Assembly: GCF_021012795.1 (NCBI RefSeq)
Contig: NZ_VFYU01000015.1
Span: 143,148-207,147 of the forward strand
Length of the DNA stretch: 64,000 bases
Direction of reading: 5' to 3'
Source: Psychrobacter sp. I-STPA10
Lineage (GTDB): Bacteria; Pseudomonadota; Gammaproteobacteria; Pseudomonadales; Moraxellaceae
Shown: positions 29,101 through 38,559 of the stretch, piece after piece
Layout of the letters: each line of letters opens with the position of its first letter
Numbering within the stretch: position 1 is the first letter of the stretch
Notes under the pieces: generated by a model
Told to the model about the DNA's origin: nothing
The model's database searches: none
Seen by the model: only the letters and a program-made list of their open reading frames with translations
Made by a program: the position numbers and the translations under genes

Positions 29101-30222
29101 TTAGCGTAACTTCAACGTCATCAATCCAAGCACAACCAAGACGATGGCAATAATCCAAAAACGAGCCACAACCTGCGTCTCTTTCCAACCCAACTCTTCA
29201 AAATGATGATGCAAAGGTGCCATCAAAAAGATACGTTTTTTACGCAGTTTATAAGAGCCAACTTGCAGCATCACTGACAACGCCTCAACCACAAACAGAC
29301 CACCCATAATTGCAAAGGCAATTTCTTGACGTGTCATCACCGCAATTGTACCTAGCATTGCACCCAATGCCAACGCTCCCACATCGCCCATAAACACTTG
29401 CGCTGGGTGCGCATTAAACCATAAAAAGCCCAAACCCGCGCCAATCATAGAGCCACAAACGATGGTCACTTCTGAATTGTAGGCAATATAAGGAACGTGT
29501 AAGTAGTCTGCAAAGCGGGCATCACCTGAAACATAAGCAAACACTCCCAATCCTGCTGCCACCAATACCACCGGTAAAATTGCCAAGCCATCTAATCCAT
29601 CGGTTAAATTGACTGCATTAGAAGCACCATTAATGACAAAATAGGTAAAAAAGATAAATCCTAAGCCTAAAGGAATGGTAGAAAATGGGATTACCCAGTG
29701 TTTAAATACTGGAAATAATAAATCTTGCATGGCATTGGTGACTGCCACATCTGGCTGCTGTGACGCAATAAAGTATAATGCACCACCAGCAAATAATGCC
29801 CCCACAGATAGCCAAAAATACTTTTTGCGTGCAATTAACCCTTTGGGGTTTTTATATTTAATCTTTAGCCAATCATCAGCCCAACCTACCCCACCAAAGA
29901 TGACCATCACCACCATTAAAATCCACACATAAGGATTGCTCAAATCTGCCCAACACAAAGTGGCAAATGCAATGGCACTTAAAATCAGCACCCCGCCCAT
30001 GGTAGGTGTCCCCGTCTTGGCTAAATGGGACTTAGGGCCATCATCACGAATGGCTTGACCATACTTTAGGGTATGCAAATAGCGAATGGCACGCCCACCG
30101 AGTAACATACTAAACAGCAACGCTGTTAGCACTGACAATAAAGTACGCAAAGTGAGAGAAGATACCGCCGAAAACGGTGTGTAAAACTGGCTTAACCAAT
30201 TATTAAATAACCAATATAACAC
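29101..30222 (-). CDS. mraY: Phospho-N-acetylmuramoyl-pentapeptide transferase MraY
   Basis: Makes lipid I from UDP-MurNAc-pentapeptide and undecaprenyl phosphate. The 373-residue polytopic protein has about ten helices with [10 protein letters not shown], the catalytic [16 protein letters not shown] loop, [11 protein letters not shown], and the HHH motif in [14 protein letters not shown]. It lies downstream of murF in the rsmH-ftsL-ftsI-murE-murF-mraY order. Confidence 0.97.
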   Translation of the reverse strand: MLYWLFNNWLSQFYTPFSAVSSLTLRTLLSVLTALLFSMLLGGRAIRYLHTLKYGQAIRDDGPKSHLAKTGTPTMGGVLILSAIAFATLCWADLSNPYVWILMVVMVIFGGVGWADDWLKIKYKNPKGLIARKKYFWLSVGALFAGGALYFIASQQPDVAVTNAMQDLLFPVFKHWVIPFSTIPLGLGFIFFTYFVINGASNAVNLTDGLDGLAILPVVLVAAGLGVFAYVSGDARFADYLHVPYIAYNSEVTIVCGSMIGAGLGFLWFNAHPAQVFMGDVGALALGAMLGTIAVMTRQEIAFAIMGGLFVVEALSVMLQVGSYKLRKKRIFLMAPLHHHFEELGWKETQVVARFWIIAIVLVVLGLMTLKLR

Positions 30223-30347
30223 CGCTTACTCCTTATTATTTGTTGCCAAAACATTATCTGACTTTTTATTGGTGAATGTGTGTGCTGACGATTGCTATAA
30301 AAACTATGGGTTATACTTTTAAACTGTATTTCTAACTATGGTGATAG

Positions 30348-31949
30348 CTATATTTGTGTCTGTTCTGCTGTTGTTGTTGCCAATAATTGTGCTATCAGTG
30401 TTTCCATGCTCATGGTACGTGACCCCTTAAACAGCACAGTTGCGGTTTTGCCCGCTTGCTGTAGGGCATCAAGCTGGGCTTTAAGATGCTCAAATAATTG
30501 CTGTTTATCGCTAAACGCATGCGCATCACTCATGCCTGCTTGACTGCTACTTTGTACGGTTGCCGCTGCCAAAGTCCCAACACACAGCAAACTATCAATC
30601 GGCTTTGCTGCGATATCAATACCCAGTTGTTGATGCTCAGATAAGGCAGCATCACCAAGCTCAGCGATATCACCCAGCACCATAATCTTATGTCCTTGCT
30701 GCACGCTCAATACTGCTGCTGCCGCCCGTACCGAATGTGGATTGGCATTATAGGTATCATCAATCAAACAGTGTAATCCATAAGACTGTCTTGCCAACCG
30801 TCCTTTAGCTGCTTGTGCTTGATTCAAACCTTGAGCAATCACCTCAATATCAATACCCAGTGCATGAGCACAAGCGGCAGCAGCTAAAGCATTACTGACA
30901 TTATGCTCACCTGCTAAAGGCAAATAAATAGCGGCACTTTTCTGTGCAATATGCAGTACAAATTCATTGTGGGTTGGCTTGACCTGTACCGCACTGGCAG
31001 TGACTTGTGCTGTACCACTTTGCTCAGCAAAATCCGAATTTTTCTCTATTGGGTTGTTACCATGATGCCAGCCAAAGCCAATAATATGTGAGGTTTTATG
31101 CTTAGCTGCTTGGGTGAGTAACTGCACATAATCATCATCAATCGGCACAACGGCTGTATCAGCCGCAGTTAAAGACTGATAAATCTCCGCTTTTGTTGTA
31201 GCAATGGCATCTCGCCCACCAAACTCACCCAAATGTGCGCTGCCCACATTTAACACACATGCCACATCAGGCTGCACAAGTTTGGTTGTATAAGCAATTT
31301 CACCCACATGATTTGCGCCAAGCTCTAGAACAGCATAACGATGCTGATAGGTCAACTCAAGCAAAGTCATGGGCACACCCAAATCATTATTCAGATTGCC
31401 TTTAGTGATTAAAGTGGTGGCAGACTGTGACGCTGCTTCTTGAAAATCGCTGTTTTCATTAATATTGACAGTAGCATCGGCAGCATTAAAGATACTTCCA
31501 AGCATCTCTTTACAAGTGGTTTTTCCGCTTGAGCCAGTAATGGCAATCACCTTTAGATTGCTCATTGCTTGACGCTGATAAGCGGCAAGCTGCCCAAATG
31601 CTAAGCGGGTATCACTCACAATAAGCTGCAAGATATCTGATTGGGTCGAAACAGGGTGACTGACAATGACCGCCACTGCGCCACTGTTGGCAGCTGCCTC
31701 TACAAAATCGTGACCATCAAAATTATCACCAATAATGGCTAAAAAGATATCACCTACAGCAATACGCCGTGTATCGGTGATAATACGACTGGATTTTAGC
31801 TTGGCTAACAGCTTTTCAGTCTTTGCCTCATTTTGATTGAGCCAATAACCAGAGACTGACTGGGTGGCTACTAACAAATTCTCCGACTGCCAATAATAAT
31901 ACGGAGTATCTGCTTTCTGCTCGCTATGGTTCTCGCTTGATGCCATCAT
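30348..31949 (-). CDS. murF: UDP-MurNAc-tripeptide--D-alanyl-D-alanine ligase
   Basis: Adds D-Ala-D-Ala to the peptidoglycan precursor. The 533-residue product has the substrate-binding N-domain (SSRIITDTRRIAVGDIFLAI), the ATP loop IAITGSSGKTTCKEML, ELGANHVGEI, and the C-domain with DDTYNANPHSVRAA and VLGDIAELG. It is longer than E. coli MurF (452 residues) because of insertions around residues 170-185 and 300-330. It lies between murE and mraY. Confidence 0.95.
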   Translation of the reverse strand: MMASSENHSEQKADTPYYYWQSENLLVATQSVSGYWLNQNEAKTEKLLAKLKSSRIITDTRRIAVGDIFLAIIGDNFDGHDFVEAAANSGAVAVIVSHPVSTQSDILQLIVSDTRLAFGQLAAYQRQAMSNLKVIAITGSSGKTTCKEMLGSIFNAADATVNINENSDFQEAASQSATTLITKGNLNNDLGVPMTLLELTYQHRYAVLELGANHVGEIAYTTKLVQPDVACVLNVGSAHLGEFGGRDAIATTKAEIYQSLTAADTAVVPIDDDYVQLLTQAAKHKTSHIIGFGWHHGNNPIEKNSDFAEQSGTAQVTASAVQVKPTHNEFVLHIAQKSAAIYLPLAGEHNVSNALAAAACAHALGIDIEVIAQGLNQAQAAKGRLARQSYGLHCLIDDTYNANPHSVRAAAAVLSVQQGHKIMVLGDIAELGDAALSEHQQLGIDIAAKPIDSLLCVGTLAAATVQSSSQAGMSDAHAFSDKQQLFEHLKAQLDALQQAGKTATVLFKGSRTMSMETLIAQLLATTTAEQTQI

Positions 31950-32204
31950 TATTGCATCCTTAATCTCTTGATATATTAGCCTTGTAAAAAGCTGTGTTTA
32001 ACATTTTTGCTTGGGCAAAACTTAAAAGATGGTCAATATTGCGCTTATATGGGTAATATTCTATAAAGCATGACTAATAAGCCGTCATCAGCAAAGGGAC
32101 TGTTATTCTAACAAAAAATACCACCTTATAACGTACTGTGGTCAGTCCATTAACTGTTACTCTACCAACAAACCATTGTATCCATATACGACAAAGCCTT
32201 ATAG

Positions 32205-33848
32205 TTACAGCGTTGCCAATACTTTAGCCAGTTCTTTTGCATCATCAAAATCATGACGAACGCCATTAATTTCCTGATAAGTCTCATGTCCTTTTCCAGC
32301 AATCACCACAATATCATGTGCAGCGGCTTGACTGACGGCATAAGCAATCGCTTGTCTGCGATCTGGCTCAATATATACTTTGCGACGCTGTGCTTCACTC
32401 ATACCTTGTTGCATATCGGCTAAAATCTGTAATGGATCTTCGCTTCTAGGATTATCAGCGGTTAATACCACCTGATCTGCCACTGCCAATCCTGCTTGTG
32501 CCATCAAAGGACGCTTACCCCGATCTCGATCACCACCACAGCCAAATACTGCCCACAACTTACCTTCACAATATGTTTTTAAAGAGGTCAATACCTGAGT
32601 TAACGCATCAGGGGTATGTGCATAATCAACAATAAAGCAGCCCTTATCGGACTCGACTCGCTGCATACGTCCACTTGCTCCTTGCAGATTTTGCACCCGC
32701 TCTGCAAGCGATGCTAACGGCACACCCAATGCCATCGCACCAGCGACAGCAGCCAGTAAATTTGCCACATTAAAACGTCCCAATAGCGGGCTTTGCAGAC
32801 ATATATTGCCAAAATCTGTTAGCAAATCAATTTGGGTACCTTGTAGACTTGGGCGAATCTGTGCCGCTTGAAATGTTGCTGGCTGCTCTGTGGCAGTTGG
32901 TGTCTGTATGCTGTATGTCCACACCTTTAGCCCAGAGTCTTTAGCAACTTGTTGCATCATAGGAGCAAACTCATCATCAATATTAATAATGGCATGGGTC
33001 AGATGTGGAAAATAGTTGCGATCAAACAAGCGTGCTTTGGCAGCGGCATAGTCACTCATGCTACGATGATAATCCATGTGATCACGGCTAAGATTACTAT
33101 AAATTGCTACCTTAACAGGCACACCTTGTAGCCGCTGCTGATCCAATCCATGTGAGCTTGCCTCTAATGCCAATACATTTACGCCTGCTTTTGCCATTTT
33201 ATACAAAAAACTTTGTACTGCCAGCGCATCGCCTGTGGTATGACTTGCCTGCTCAAGCTGCCCCAACAAACCATTGCCTGCTGTACCCATCACTGCACAC
33301 TGCCTGTCAGGCTGCTGACACAGCTGTGCCACAAGCTGACTAATCGTAGTTTTACCATTCGTTCCTGTGATGGCAACCACATCAGGCAAGCTGTCAGCGA
33401 CCGCAAGCTCATTGTCTGTCTTTACTGATAAGCTAAGCTGTACTAAGCTGCCCAATATACAACGTATGTCAGGCACATGAATGACAGGGCATCGGTTTAA
33501 TGTATCACCACTCACTAATCCAGATTGCTCGTCCTGCAAAGCTTTATCCGCACTATCTACTACCTGTGTCATATCAATTTCTGAGATAATAAATGCCGCT
33601 TTATGTGACGCAACTTTGGCATACTCAAAACTGGTGTGCATGGGCTGGGTGTGACTTTTTAATAATACAAATCCATCATTCTCATTTAGCTGTCTGCTAT
33701 CTAAACGTAAATTTTCAAATGGAATATTAGCAATATCTGAATTCAAAAGCTGCGTACATGCTTGCTGCTGAGCTGCTGTCAGGGATTGATTTAGTGATTG
33801 ATAGTGCTGCTGCAAATGTTGAATTAATTGTGCAAGGGTGGTTGTCAT
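32205..33848 (-). CDS. murE: UDP-MurNAc-L-alanyl-D-glutamate--2,6-diaminopimelate ligase
   Basis: Adds the third residue of the stem peptide. The 547-residue protein has the P-loop VAITGTNGKTTISQL, LEASSHGLDQQRL, YSNLSRDHMDYH and FIVDYAHTPDAL. The DNPRSEDP motif recognises meso-diaminopimelate, so the wall is expected to be the usual Gram-negative A1-gamma type. It follows ftsI after about 200 bases and precedes murF. Confidence 0.96.
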   Translation of the reverse strand: MTTTLAQLIQHLQQHYQSLNQSLTAAQQQACTQLLNSDIANIPFENLRLDSRQLNENDGFVLLKSHTQPMHTSFEYAKVASHKAAFIISEIDMTQVVDSADKALQDEQSGLVSGDTLNRCPVIHVPDIRCILGSLVQLSLSVKTDNELAVADSLPDVVAITGTNGKTTISQLVAQLCQQPDRQCAVMGTAGNGLLGQLEQASHTTGDALAVQSFLYKMAKAGVNVLALEASSHGLDQQRLQGVPVKVAIYSNLSRDHMDYHRSMSDYAAAKARLFDRNYFPHLTHAIINIDDEFAPMMQQVAKDSGLKVWTYSIQTPTATEQPATFQAAQIRPSLQGTQIDLLTDFGNICLQSPLLGRFNVANLLAAVAGAMALGVPLASLAERVQNLQGASGRMQRVESDKGCFIVDYAHTPDALTQVLTSLKTYCEGKLWAVFGCGGDRDRGKRPLMAQAGLAVADQVVLTADNPRSEDPLQILADMQQGMSEAQRRKVYIEPDRRQAIAYAVSQAAAHDIVVIAGKGHETYQEINGVRHDFDDAKELAKVLATL

Positions 33849-34051
33849 TATTGTCGTTATTCCTATTTTATATTTATTGCTATGTCACTGTTTACTCTAG
33901 GGTCTATTATTGTAGCGGTTAAAACAGTATCTATATCTATGTCAAACCGATCTAGAAGATATCAAATAAAATCCATAACTTCATACAAATGTCATGCAAT
34001 TAAAATTAGTACCGCCTTAATTAATCTACTTTTGACCTTACTTAATTGATC

Positions 34052-36142
34052 TTAATTGATTGATAGCGGCTTATCTAAAGGTACATTATATAAGCGTAGT
34101 GCCTCTTGCATCACATTATGAAACACAGGTGCTGCTACTTGTCCTGCATAATGTGCTTTTTGTGGATCTTCGACCAAAATGACGGTTACTAAACGAGGGT
34201 TAGAGGCAGGTGCAATACCTGCAAACACCGTACGATATTGATTGTTATAATAACCACCATTAGGATTGGTGCGCCGAGACGTGCCTGTTTTACCTGCCAC
34301 ACGATAGCCATCTATTGCAGCAGCGACCGCTGTTCCCCCTCTTTGGGTCACCGTTTCGAGCATCTCTACAATGGATAATGCTTGCTCACTATTCATAATT
34401 CGCTTACTAGCTGGTGGTTTATCAGTTTTGACCAATGTCAGTGGGTGCATCACACCACCCGCACCAAGTATCGCATAGGCCTGTGCAAGCTGAGCAAGAG
34501 TCACTTGTAGACCATAGCCATAACTGATGGTGGCACGGCGTGAGGTTTCACTCTCTTTTGGTGTGGGCACAATACCTGTACCTTCAGCGGGAAAATTGAG
34601 CGCCGTTTTTTGCCCAAAACCAAACCGCTTTTGCATACTGCTAATACCATCTGGTGGCAAAGACAAGGCAATCTTAGTCGAGGCAACATTACTTGATTTT
34701 TGTAATAAGGTAGTCAGATTAATTGAGCCCAAATTACCATGATCTCGAATGGTATAGCCTTTGACTCGAATTGAACCAGGACTGGTATTAATTAATGAAT
34801 TTTTATTATATTTACCAGAATCAAGCGCCGCGGCAACCGTAAATGGCTTCATCACCGAGCCTGGTTCAAACACATCAATAAGAGCACGATTACGCTGATT
34901 TTCACCTGTCATCTCATTGAGATTATTAGAATTAAAAGAAGGCCATGTCGATAATGCCAACACTTCACCTGTCTGCACATCAACCACCATACCAGTCGCC
35001 CAGCGTGCACTTTGTACTCGCCCCACTTCCTCTAACTCTTTATATAATAAATACTGTAACCTTGAATCAATGGTCAAAGTCACGTCTTTACCCGCAATCT
35101 CTGGCTCCAATTCTTTGATATCTTTTAAAGAATTTTGGCGAGCATCTTTAAGTACCAAAACTTTGCCATCTTTTCCTGCTAACTCTTCATTATATTGACG
35201 CTCAATACCTGCACGTCCAACATAACCTGCTTCAGGGTCCTTCACATTTTGCCCCATAAATCCTAACAACTGTGCGTTGGGCTGAGGCTGAGGATAATAA
35301 CGCTGAAAGAAATTTTTACTATAGACAGCAGGGAAATTCAATGCCTCTACAGCACTGGCGATCTCAGGGGTTACTTTAGTCATTAGTGGAAAGTAATGTG
35401 ATCCCGCCCCTGTTGGCAGTACTGCTTGCACCGCATCTTTATCGGTTACATCAATATGATCATTAATTGCTACTGCTTTTTGCAAATCCTCTAAGGATAC
35501 TCCAGCAGTTGCTGCCAATTGATTTAAATCCATCTTATCCAGTCGCTGCTGCATACGCGCTTGTAGTTTCGGTTGATCTGGATTTAAGACGATTTCTCGT
35601 TTTAAACTATAATATTCCACTGCATAATCATGTGGGCTAAAAGATACCGTAACCAGTGGTGCACTGACAGCCAAAGGTTGCTGATTGCGGTCAGTAATAA
35701 TACCTCGATAAGACGGTAGACGACGCACGCCAGTGATTAATTTATCACCAATTTGTTGATACATCGCCGCATTGGCAATTTGTATATCATAAGTACGCCA
35801 TATTAATCCAAGAAAACACACAACCGAGACTACCCACACCAAGCGAAAACGATGCACATCATTTTCCACACTACCCCGTGCCGATGCGCCCTTCGCCTTG
35901 CTTAATATCGAGCTTCTACGATGTTTAACACTGGTATAAGCTTTCCCCGTTTTTTGTTTACGCTTAAACAGTACTTTTCGTTTTTTTGTTGTTTTATTCG
36001 ATGCAGCATCTGCACCGGTAGCAGGCTTTTTACCTGTTTTGCGTGGTTTTTTCACTACAGGTTTTTTTAATGGTTTTGTGACTTTACCATGTGGTTGTGA
36101 GGACTCAGATATATCTATTTTACTTGATTTTTTGCGTGTCAT
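34052..36142 (-). CDS. ftsI: Peptidoglycan transpeptidase FtsI (PBP3)
   Basis: Division-specific class B penicillin-binding protein. The 696-residue product has a long basic cytoplasmic head (residues 1-~97, Lys/Arg-rich), one membrane helix (about 100-120) and a pedestal domain. The transpeptidase has the SxxK nucleophile in EPGSVMKPF, SSN in QKSSNVAST, and the KTG box VAGKTGTSRR. E. coli FtsI has only a ~20-residue cytoplasmic part, so the head is unusual. The start overlaps the ftsL stop by four bases (ATGA). Confidence 0.96.
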   Translation of the reverse strand: MTRKKSSKIDISESSQPHGKVTKPLKKPVVKKPRKTGKKPATGADAASNKTTKKRKVLFKRKQKTGKAYTSVKHRRSSILSKAKGASARGSVENDVHRFRLVWVVSVVCFLGLIWRTYDIQIANAAMYQQIGDKLITGVRRLPSYRGIITDRNQQPLAVSAPLVTVSFSPHDYAVEYYSLKREIVLNPDQPKLQARMQQRLDKMDLNQLAATAGVSLEDLQKAVAINDHIDVTDKDAVQAVLPTGAGSHYFPLMTKVTPEIASAVEALNFPAVYSKNFFQRYYPQPQPNAQLLGFMGQNVKDPEAGYVGRAGIERQYNEELAGKDGKVLVLKDARQNSLKDIKELEPEIAGKDVTLTIDSRLQYLLYKELEEVGRVQSARWATGMVVDVQTGEVLALSTWPSFNSNNLNEMTGENQRNRALIDVFEPGSVMKPFTVAAALDSGKYNKNSLINTSPGSIRVKGYTIRDHGNLGSINLTTLLQKSSNVASTKIALSLPPDGISSMQKRFGFGQKTALNFPAEGTGIVPTPKESETSRRATISYGYGLQVTLAQLAQAYAILGAGGVMHPLTLVKTDKPPASKRIMNSEQALSIVEMLETVTQRGGTAVAAAIDGYRVAGKTGTSRRTNPNGGYYNNQYRTVFAGIAPASNPRLVTVILVEDPQKAHYAGQVAAPVFHNVMQEALRLYNVPLDKPLSIN

Positions 36143-36645
36143 AGCTGCCCTCCTGCCACTGGCTGCTGCTGGTCTATCGCTGTTGCAACATTGGTTGAGC
36201 CATCTATGTCTATCTGACTTATCTGAGCTGCTGCATTACGAGTATCTGCAACTGGCTGAATAATCAGTTTATCTTCAATGGTTGGCGAATACATACCTAG
36301 CTCAGTGACTGCACGATTGGCTATTTGTGGTGTGGCACTAAAGGTTTGCTGCTCAATCAATAACCGCTGATATTCCACTTGCAATTTGCGCTGCTGTCTT
36401 TGCATATCTTGCAGCATTTTATAATCCTGACGATAGGTTTGTATTTGAGCGGCACTCATCACGGCTGTCCACACGATGGCAATGGCTATAAGTAGCATCA
36501 CCACAAAATACACACTAATACCACCATAACGCTTTGATAAAATATCACTGATATCATGAGCAGAGGCTTGCATACTTTTTGTATGCGTACTCTCTTCACC
36601 TTCACTGGCAGTAGAACGGCTTAAAAGATGGGATAAACGGGACAT
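36139..36645 (-). CDS. ftsL: Cell division protein FtsL
   Basis: Small bitopic divisome protein that forms a complex with FtsB and FtsQ. From the ATG at 36645 the product is 168 residues. It has a ~53-residue cytoplasmic part (MSRLSHLLSRS...), one membrane helix (YFVVMLLIAIAIVWTAVMSA) and a periplasmic coiled coil rich in Gln (YKMLQDMQRQQRKLQVEYQR) ending with MYSPTIEDKLIIQP. An upstream in-frame ATG at 36696 coincides with the first base of a MITE and is rejected as the true start. It is longer than E. coli FtsL (121 residues). Confidence 0.88.
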   Translation of the reverse strand: MSRLSHLLSRSTASEGEESTHTKSMQASAHDISDILSKRYGGISVYFVVMLLIAIAIVWTAVMSAAQIQTYRQDYKMLQDMQRQQRKLQVEYQRLLIEQQTFSATPQIANRAVTELGMYSPTIEDKLIIQPVADTRNAAAQISQIDIDGSTNVATAIDQQQPVAGGQL

Positions 36646-36695
36646 GGAGTTCTCAAAATCAGAAAAACAAGAATATAAATAATTGTTATCAATCA

Positions 36696-36803
36696 TATAG
36701 TCAATCTAATATAATTTCACTACAAGGCAACCGAGTGCAGATAGTACATGTAGTACATCTAGCGAGGTTAACACCGTGGTGGATTTATAGTAGGCAGACT
36801 ATA
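36696..36803 (+). mobile_element. 108-bp MITE of the TATAGTC family (copy C1)
   Basis: The left end TATAGTCAATCTAATATA is complementary to the right end (TATAGTCTGCCTACTATA when reversed). The core ACAAGGCAACCGAGTGCAG, then GTAC repeats, GCGAGG and AACACCGT, aligns with the copy near 41.8 kb. It lies about 50 bases upstream of the ftsL start, inside the division operon. Confidence 0.85.
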
Positions 36804-36830
36804 CCTATGGTTATTAGGTAACAGCTATCT

Positions 36831-36933
36831 TATAGTCAATCTAATATCATGTCATCATAAGACAAGCAAGCGTAGCTAACGTCTAACAATGTAGCTAACA
36901 ACACTGTGGTAGATTTATAGAAGACAGACTATA
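36831..36933 (+). mobile_element. 103-bp MITE of the TATAGTC family (copy C2)
   Basis: The ends match those of the neighbouring copy: TATAGTCAATCTAATAT at the left and ATTTATAGAAGACAGACTATA at the right. The core has diverged, with AAGCAAGCG, GTAGCTAAC and AACACTGTGG. It is in the same orientation as its neighbour and separated from it by 27 bases, so the spacer between rsmH and ftsL is mostly repeat DNA. Confidence 0.8.
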
Positions 36934-37033
36934 ACACACTGTTTTTTCTAATTTTTTACACTTAATAAACAAACTTAAGAAATAAAAAGGCATTCATTTT
37001 AGCATGATAAAATCGTGATACTGAGCCTAATAG

Positions 37034-38068
37034 CTATTTTTCTGTCCGCAAACTTTCTAGCAACACAGGTTCATCACGACGGCGGGCAACTCGTAGCCAT
37101 GCGCTGCGTGAACGTGGATTTTGCGCGACTTCTTCTTTACTTGGTGCAATGCGCTTAGGTTTATCAAAATATTTTGGGCGATTTGGCGCAATGGGCATCG
37201 CCTCATCTTCGGGATATTTGCCCTTACTGTGACGCTGCAAAAACTGCTTAATACGTCTGTCTTCTAATGAATGAAAGCTGATCACTGCCAAGTTGCCATC
37301 AGCAGCGAGCATTGCCAAAGCTTGCTGCAAAAAGCTGTCTACATCACCAAGCTCATTATTAATAAAAATACGCATCGCCTGAAAGCTTTGGGTTGCAGGG
37401 TGTTTACCGCGTTGCCAATTTGGGTGCGCTTGCTTAATCACCTCAGCTAACTCAAGAGTTGATTCATAGCTGGGCATCTGTTTAATGGCTCTGGCAATAC
37501 GACGACTGTGACGCTCTTCACCATATTCATACAATACATTTGCCAACGTTTCTTCATCTACTTTAGCAAGCCATTCACCAACAGTCATACCTCGGCTGGT
37601 ATCCATGCGCATGTCCACCACCCCATCACGCATAAAACTAAAGCCACGACTGGCATCATCAAGCTGCGGAGAAGAGACACCCAAATCTGCCATGATGCCA
37701 TTAACTTGCTCAAAGCCCAATTGGACTAAATTTTGTTGCAAATTAGCAAAGCTATCATGTACCACGATAACTCGCTTATCCGTCGCCGCCAGTGCTTCTG
37801 CCACTGCTATCGCTTCTGGGTCTTTATCAAAAACCAACAGTTTAGTGTCAGCATCATCGCTCAAATACTCTAATAGCAAACGACTATGACCACCACGTCC
37901 AAACGTAGCATCAACAAAAATGCCAGATACTTTATGTGTATCTGCAAAAGCAGGTAATTTTTTTATTCCAAGCACAGCCGCCACTGTCTCATATAATAAG
38001 ACAGTTTCGTGACTAAAGTTTTGCTGATTGTTATTGGTTTTGCTGTTATTACGCATATTGGCAGTCAT
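37034..38068 (-). CDS. rsmH: 16S rRNA (cytosine(1402)-N4)-methyltransferase RsmH
   Basis: Methylates C1402 in the ribosomal decoding centre. The 344-residue protein has HETVLLYETVAA, the SAM motif FVDATFGRGGHSRLLLE, GIMADLGVSSPQLDDASRGFSF cut into its usual order, DMRMDTSRG, and ISFHSLEDRRIKQFL. It is the first gene of the division cluster here; no mraZ precedes it. The spacer to ftsL is occupied by two MITEs. Confidence 0.96.
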   Translation of the reverse strand: MTANMRNNSKTNNNQQNFSHETVLLYETVAAVLGIKKLPAFADTHKVSGIFVDATFGRGGHSRLLLEYLSDDADTKLLVFDKDPEAIAVAEALAATDKRVIVVHDSFANLQQNLVQLGFEQVNGIMADLGVSSPQLDDASRGFSFMRDGVVDMRMDTSRGMTVGEWLAKVDEETLANVLYEYGEERHSRRIARAIKQMPSYESTLELAEVIKQAHPNWQRGKHPATQSFQAMRIFINNELGDVDSFLQQALAMLAADGNLAVISFHSLEDRRIKQFLQRHSKGKYPEDEAMPIAPNRPKYFDKPKRIAPSKEEVAQNPRSRSAWLRVARRRDEPVLLESLRTEK

Positions 38069-38559
38069 TTTATCTATTGCTTTCGTATTTATTAAGGTTT
38101 GTTGACATAAGATTGATAAGGCTAAGCATCAAAACTAATGGAGTATTTAAACTCAGCCTCAAAATTGGCTAATGATTTTATTTGTCACAGAATATTCAAA
38201 TGAGGTGATAATGGAATCTATAGTATCACTATCAACAGGAGTAATAATAAATTTATTCTTCACTTTTTCATCTGTTTTTAGCAAAAGCCTTAAACAAAAC
38301 ACCAATATTAAGATCAAAGTTTAAAAAAGTAGAGGCACCATTTGAGGACATGCTATTAATACAAATCACTGATACAAAAAACCACACAAGCTCTTTATTA
38401 TCGCAAGTTGCTGTTTTGTGTCAAGTATAGTCTGCCCTTTTATCTAAGCTGCGGATACCTGTTATAATATAAGCATTCTAATTTAGCCAAAGTTTATAAA
38501 TACGCATTTATGCAGTCCAACAATCCAAACCCATTCGTTAATAAAATTTTGAGAAAATT
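38069..38559. other. Divergent rsmH-gltX spacer
   Basis: Noncoding AT-rich region. It carries a TATAAT at 38464 on the plus strand, a possible gltX -10, with only a weak -35. TATAGTCTGCC at 38426-38436 equals a MITE end from the rsmH-ftsL spacer, but no partner end is present. The promoter of rsmH should also lie here; none was assigned. Confidence 0.45.

Noticed and set aside
36646..36696. Upstream ATG start for ftsL
   Set aside because: The codon abuts the terminal base of a MITE, the extra residues have no family match, and a suitable start lies at 36645.
38426..38436. TATAGTCTGCC upstream of gltX as a further MITE copy
   Set aside because: It equals one end of the copies near 36.7 kb, but no complementary second end or core lies within a few hundred bases. 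At most it is a solo remnant.
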